From NCBI RefSeq assembly GCF_900111585.1, contig NZ_FOHI01000011.1, forward strand, positions 1 to 64,000: DNA of 64,000 nucleotides, given 5' to 3'. This stretch comes from Nitrosospira multiformis. GTDB lineage: Bacteria; Pseudomonadota; Gammaproteobacteria; Burkholderiales; Nitrosomonadaceae. Positions 61,722 through 64,000 of this stretch are shown piece after piece; positions within the stretch are counted from its first letter, which is position 1, and every line of letters begins with the position of its first letter. Under the pieces are notes generated by a model. The model worked only from the letters and a program-made list of their open reading frames with translations. It did no database searches and was not told the origin of the DNA. A program made the translations under genes and the position numbers.

Positions 61722-64000
61722 GTGAATAATTCTGGATTCACCGTGCGCAAGGCCGCCGTTCTCGGCGCAGGAGTAATGGGAGCGCAGATTGCAGCGCATC
61801 TGATCAATGCGAACGTTGAAACCCTCTTATTCGAGCTTTCCGCCGGAGAGGATCCCAATGCGAATGTAGTCAAGGCAATCGAAAATCTTAAAAAGCAGGA
61901 CCCCCAACCTCTGTCGAGCACAGCCAGAGCAACATTCATACAGCCTGCGAACTACGACCAGAACCTTGAACTGCTCGGGGAGTGCGATCTCGTAATCGAA
62001 GCGATTGCGGAGCGCATGGATCTGAAAACGGGGCTGTACGCAAAAATAGCGCCGTATCTGGGGGAACGCACAATTTTTGCCAGCAACACATCGGGACTGT
62101 CCATCAATCAACTGGCGCAGGTGTTCCCGGAAACCCTGCGCCACCGTTTCTGCGGTATCCATTTTTTCAATCCGCCGCGCTATATGCACCTGGTGGAATT
62201 GATACCCTGTACAACCAGTGATAGCGCCATGCTCGACGACCTGGAAGCCTTCCTGGTTACTTACCTGGGCAAGGGTGTCGTCCGCGCGAAAGATACGCCC
62301 AATTTTATTGCCAACCGGATTGGTGTATTTTCCATGCTCGCCACCATGCATCACGCAAGCGAGTTCGGACTTGGATTCGACGTGGTGGATGCTTTGACCG
62401 GTTCCCTCATTGGGCGCCCGAAAAGTGCGACTTTCCGTACTGCCGACCTGGTGGGACTGGATATTCTTGCCCACGTGATCAATACCATGCGCCAAATGCT
62501 GCCGGGTGACCCCTGGCACGAATACTATGCGGTGCCACCCTGGTTGCAAGCCCTGATAGACAAAGGCGCGCTCGGTCAGAAGACGAAGCGGGGGGTATAT
62601 CAGAAAACAGGCAAGGACATTCACGTGCTGGATATTGCGCGAAACGAATATGTGCTCTCGGCGGGCAAGGCGGACCCTGACATAGCGGAACTGCTCAAAG
62701 ACAAAAGCCCTGCCGGCAAACTGGGAGCCCTACGCGCCAGTCCTCATCCGCAAGCTCAGTTCCTGTGGGCGGTGTTTCGCGATCTATTTCATTACTGCGC
62801 GGTGCATCTCGAGGAAATAGCGGACAATGCCCGTGACCTCGATTTTGCCATGCGCTGGGGCTTCGGCTGGACGCAGGGTCCGTTTGAAACCTGGCAGGCC
62901 GCCGGATGGGGCGAGATCAGCGGATGGATCAGCGAAGACATCGCTGCTGGAAAGAGTATGAGCAATGCTCCGCTGCCGGAGTGGGTGCACGAATTGGGAC
63001 AAAGCCCGGCGCAGGCAGTCAACCCGGACATACAGGGGGTACACAGGAAGCCGGGCTCTTACGCGCCTTCCAGCAAGAGTTTTCGGCTACGCTCCTCGCT
63101 ACCGGTATACCGGCGGCAATTGTTTACCGACCGGCTGCTGAGCGAAGAACCCCGGTATGGCCAGACCGTATTTGAAACCCAGGCGGTGAGGATGTGGAGC
63201 ATGCCGGAAAAGGCTGAAGCAGGTGGTCGCATGGAAAAGGGCGACGACGGCATTGCCATACTCAGCTTCAAGAGCAAGATGCACACTATCGGTAGTGACG
63301 TGCTGGATGGAATTCAACAGGCGATAGACGAAGCTGAACGTAACTGGGGTGCCCTGATAATCTGGCAGACCGACCCTCCCTTTTCTGCTGGCGCCAATCT
63401 GAAGAAGGCAACCGAGCGCTTGAAGAACGAAGAACCTCCTTCAGCTCTCAACGTGCTGGCGAAGAAATTCAAGAAAACGGCGCAATCCGCCGTACTCAAG
63501 GCCGCGCGCAAGCTCAATCTTGCGGATGCCCTGATGGCGGGCAAGCTGGCGGAAGTGGAGGCAATGATTGCGCAATTCCAGCAGACTTCGCAGGCGTTGC
63601 GCTATTCGATGATTCCAACGATTGCGGCGGTGGATGGACTTGCGCTCGGTGGCGGATGCGAATTCGTCATGCATTGTGACCGTGCGGTCGCTACCTTAGA
63701 AAGTTATATCGGACTGGTGGAAGCCGGCGTGGGATTGTTGCCAGCGGGAGGAGGCTGCAAGGAGCTGGCGCTGCGCGCAGCGCAGAAGGCGAAAGACGGC
63801 GATCCTTTTCCCGTACTGAAAAATTACTTTCAAAGCGTGGCCACGGCCCAAGTGTCGAAAAGTGCGGAGGAAGCCAAAGAGCTGGGATATCTGCGGCGTG
63901 CCGACGAAATCGTGATGAACCGGTTTGAACTGCTTTATATTGCCAAGGCGCTAGCGGCGGCAATGGCGGAGGCGGGCTATCGCCCTCCGCTGAGAGCGCG
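61722..64000 (+). CDS. 3-hydroxyacyl-CoA dehydrogenase/enoyl-CoA hydratase, FadN type (runs off the right edge)
   Basis: The frame starts with GTG 61722 behind a strong GGAGGT site and is open to the window end (759 codons). The NAD domain comes first: RKAAVLGAGVMGAQIAAHLI, LVIEAIAERMDLK, TIFASNTSGLSI and CGIHFFNPPRYMHLVELI with the catalytic histidine. The hydratase part follows from about residue 505 (AILSFKSKMHTIG, PPFSAGANLK, VDGLALGGGCEFVMHCD, LVEAGVGLLPAGGG). Dehydrogenase before hydratase is the order of B. subtilis FadN, unlike FadB/FadJ. It performs steps two and three of beta-oxidation; a thiolase gene is expected beyond the edge. Confidence 0.93.
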   Translation, partial: MNNSGFTVRKAAVLGAGVMGAQIAAHLINANVETLLFELSAGEDPNANVVKAIENLKKQDPQPLSSTARATFIQPANYDQNLELLGECDLVIEAIAERMDLKTGLYAKIAPYLGERTIFASNTSGLSINQLAQVFPETLRHRFCGIHFFNPPRYMHLVELIPCTTSDSAMLDDLEAFLVTYLGKGVVRAKDTPNFIANRIGVFSMLATMHHASEFGLGFDVVDALTGSLIGRPKSATFRTADLVGLDILAHVINTMRQMLPGDPWHEYYAVPPWLQALIDKGALGQKTKRGVYQKTGKDIHVLDIARNEYVLSAGKADPDIAELLKDKSPAGKLGALRASPHPQAQFLWAVFRDLFHYCAVHLEEIADNARDLDFAMRWGFGWTQGPFETWQAAGWGEISGWISEDIAAGKSMSNAPLPEWVHELGQSPAQAVNPDIQGVHRKPGSYAPSSKSFRLRSSLPVYRRQLFTDRLLSEEPRYGQTVFETQAVRMWSMPEKAEAGGRMEKGDDGIAILSFKSKMHTIGSDVLDGIQQAIDEAERNWGALIIWQTDPPFSAGANLKKATERLKNEEPPSALNVLAKKFKKTAQSAVLKAARKLNLADALMAGKLAEVEAMIAQFQQTSQALRYSMIPTIAAVDGLALGGGCEFVMHCDRAVATLESYIGLVEAGVGLLPAGGGCKELALRAAQKAKDGDPFPVLKNYFQSVATAQVSKSAEEAKELGYLRRADEIVMNRFELLYIAKALAAAMAEAGYRPPLRA

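Overview
The window looks like chromosomal DNA of a betaproteobacterium, most likely of the Nitrosomonadaceae (Nitrosospira-like). The inference rests on the gene families: an lpt-rpoN-hpf-hprK-rapZ block, a PEP-CTERM protein, MetH, SpoT beside RpoZ, and housekeeping genes of betaproteobacterial type. No ammonia-oxidation gene lies in the window, so the genus is an inference. No rRNA operon, CRISPR array, intact insertion sequence or prophage was seen. One tRNA (Gly, CCC) is present.

Layout. (a) 1-8.6 kb is an accessory region: a DUF5132-like membrane protein, two small proteins with an HMA_2-type H-x-x-(x)-P-G-R motif, a protein with seven 22-residue amphipathic repeats, and a convergent pair in which a Ca2+-ATPase-like P-type pump with its own N-terminal HMA_2-like domain is translationally coupled to a divergent MetK paralogue. 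This is the best candidate for an undescribed system. A PhnB-type VOC gene sits inside it. (b) 9-18 kb: a flavin amine oxidase with an unusual leader, topoisomerase IB, a VOC protein, and a TetR regulator with tandem operators in front of an RND efflux pair. (c) 18-25 kb: a PEP-CTERM protein, metH, the wreck of a HAF-repeat/PEP-CTERM gene, an unknown 312-aa protein and a YedK/HMCES-like protein. (d) 25-35 kb is ordinary core: spoT, rpoZ, gmk, trxC, yicC, rph-rdgB-hemW, trmB, thiSG. (e) 35-41 kb is a second accessory stretch with gene decay: a LysR regulator facing an SDR pseudogene, a lipoprotein, a HPP-family pseudogene broken by a 26-bp tandem duplication, a 16-cysteine copper-binding four-helix protein, a voltage-gated-type K+ channel with a zinc-ribbon tail, and tRNA-Gly. 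(f) 41-55 kb is core: a shortened AsmA coupled to mutY, 5-formyl-THF cyclo-ligase, ubiX, the rapZ-hprK-hpf-rpoN-lptB-lptA-lptC-kdsC block (without ptsN or kdsD), ispH, a BtuF-like protein and a divergent DAHP synthase. (g) 55-64 kb: miaA, a BON-domain lipoprotein and a four-gene fatty-acid beta-oxidation cluster (FadE, acyl-CoA synthetase, thioesterase, FadN-type bifunctional enzyme) that runs off the window.

How the genes work together. kdsC and lptCAB serve lipopolysaccharide synthesis and export. rpoN, hpf, hprK and rapZ are the usual nitrogen-PTS-linked regulators. spoT and rpoZ belong to the stringent response. metH and the BtuF-like protein both point to cobalamin use. The 1-8.6 kb genes share the same rare domain in three separate proteins, which is the main reason to treat them as one functional module, probably concerned with a cation and a membrane.
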